Shown one piece after another: positions 63,956 to 64,000 of a stretch of DNA of 64,000 bases. The translations under genes and the position numbers were made by a program. Numbering within the stretch: position 1 is the stretch's first letter; each line of letters opens with the position of its first letter. Source of the stretch: an uncultured Candidatus Melainabacteria bacterium (GTDB taxonomy: Bacteria > Cyanobacteriota > Vampirovibrionia > Gastranaerophilales > Gastranaerophilaceae); assembly GCA_949841365.1 (NCBI GenBank), contig CATKZI010000004.1, positions 113,867 through 177,866 on the forward strand. Reading direction: 5' to 3'. Under the pieces are notes generated by a model that saw only the letters and a list, made by a program, of their open reading frames with translations, was not told where the DNA came from and did not search any database.

Positions 63956-64000
63956 ATTTACACGATTGAATTATTTTTTATATGCTTGGAAAGATGTTGG

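Noticed and set aside
63956..64000. Start or end of a further gene at the right edge
   Set aside because: Only 45 bp; short open frames exist but nothing supports one over another.

Overview
The window is AT-rich, gene-dense bacterial DNA that uses the standard code (TAG ends several intact genes). It most likely comes from a gut-type member of Candidatus Gastranaerophilales (Melainabacteria/Vampirovibrionia, the non-photosynthetic sisters of Cyanobacteria). The pointers are a Ycf23/DUF561 protein otherwise typical of cyanobacteria and plastids, prepilins with the leader ARLAFTLAEVLITLGIIGVV, lineage-style hypothetical proteins carrying SFTG-like motifs, and a complete Gram-negative envelope toolkit (MlaE permease, KpsF isomerase, mur/fts cluster). 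The taxonomic call is inference from protein resemblance, not from a marker-gene tree.

Layout. 1-8300: an Na+/alanine symporter (cut by the left edge), an HD-GYP-type protein, a PanE-like reductase, an SLC45-like MFS transporter with a B12/radical-SAM protein, then a minus-strand block with a winged-helix protein, two tandem thymidylate kinases and a YhaM-like exoribonuclease. 8368-15011: a prepilin with a displaced reading frame, ilvC, a possible CheD-fold protein, a GNAT protein, two zinc alcohol dehydrogenases, an unannotated 52-aa ORF, and rpmA/rplU. 15175-22173: a compact cell-wall cluster murF-mraY-murD-ftsW-murG-folC with overlapping genes. 22136-31172: a glycosyltransferase, PadR regulator, DUF512 radical SAM protein, a second frame-displaced prepilin with a 12-G tract, glnA, a 600-bp non-coding stretch with a terminator and a GC-rich repeat, a GH38 mannosidase and ycf23. 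31305-39307: a secreted trypsin-like protease, MlaE, a degenerate PilB-like ATPase, a CheY-like regulator, a hybrid histidine kinase and RelA/SpoT. 39363-49342: YggU, lineage-specific proteins, a TPR protein, aldose epimerase, mnmG, kpsF and tRNA-Gln. 49389-57872: a GT-D glycosyltransferase, the TIGR03960-type radical SAM protein with RNase E/G, two small envelope/pilin-like proteins, a Bax inhibitor-1-like protein, an ABC exporter and tRNA-Asn.

From the tRNA-Asn gene (57798) to the right edge the character changes to an accessory island. It holds a nonsense-broken secreted peptide, a 32-aa ORF with a strong ribosome site ahead of a TIGR04141/DUF6119 protein, a terminase-small-subunit-like HTH protein, small unknown genes, a DUF262/HNH (GmrSD-like) protein and a DUF4186 protein. 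This looks like an integrated, probably defence-related segment.

The most unusual item is at 40099-40272. It is a complete classical amino-acid attenuator: a 21-codon leader with five His codons in a run of six, mutually exclusive 1:2, 2:3 and 3:4 helices, and an intrinsic terminator. It sits directly in front of a 408-aa lineage-specific membrane-associated protein, not a his biosynthetic gene, and that protein contains no histidine at all. Other noteworthy signals are two prepilin genes separated from their natural start by the same one-base frame displacement in G-rich tracts, a dispersed 22-bp repeat that also forms the prepilin leader coding sequence, and a set of promoters whose -10 box lies exactly 6 nt before an ATG, implying leaderless mRNAs.
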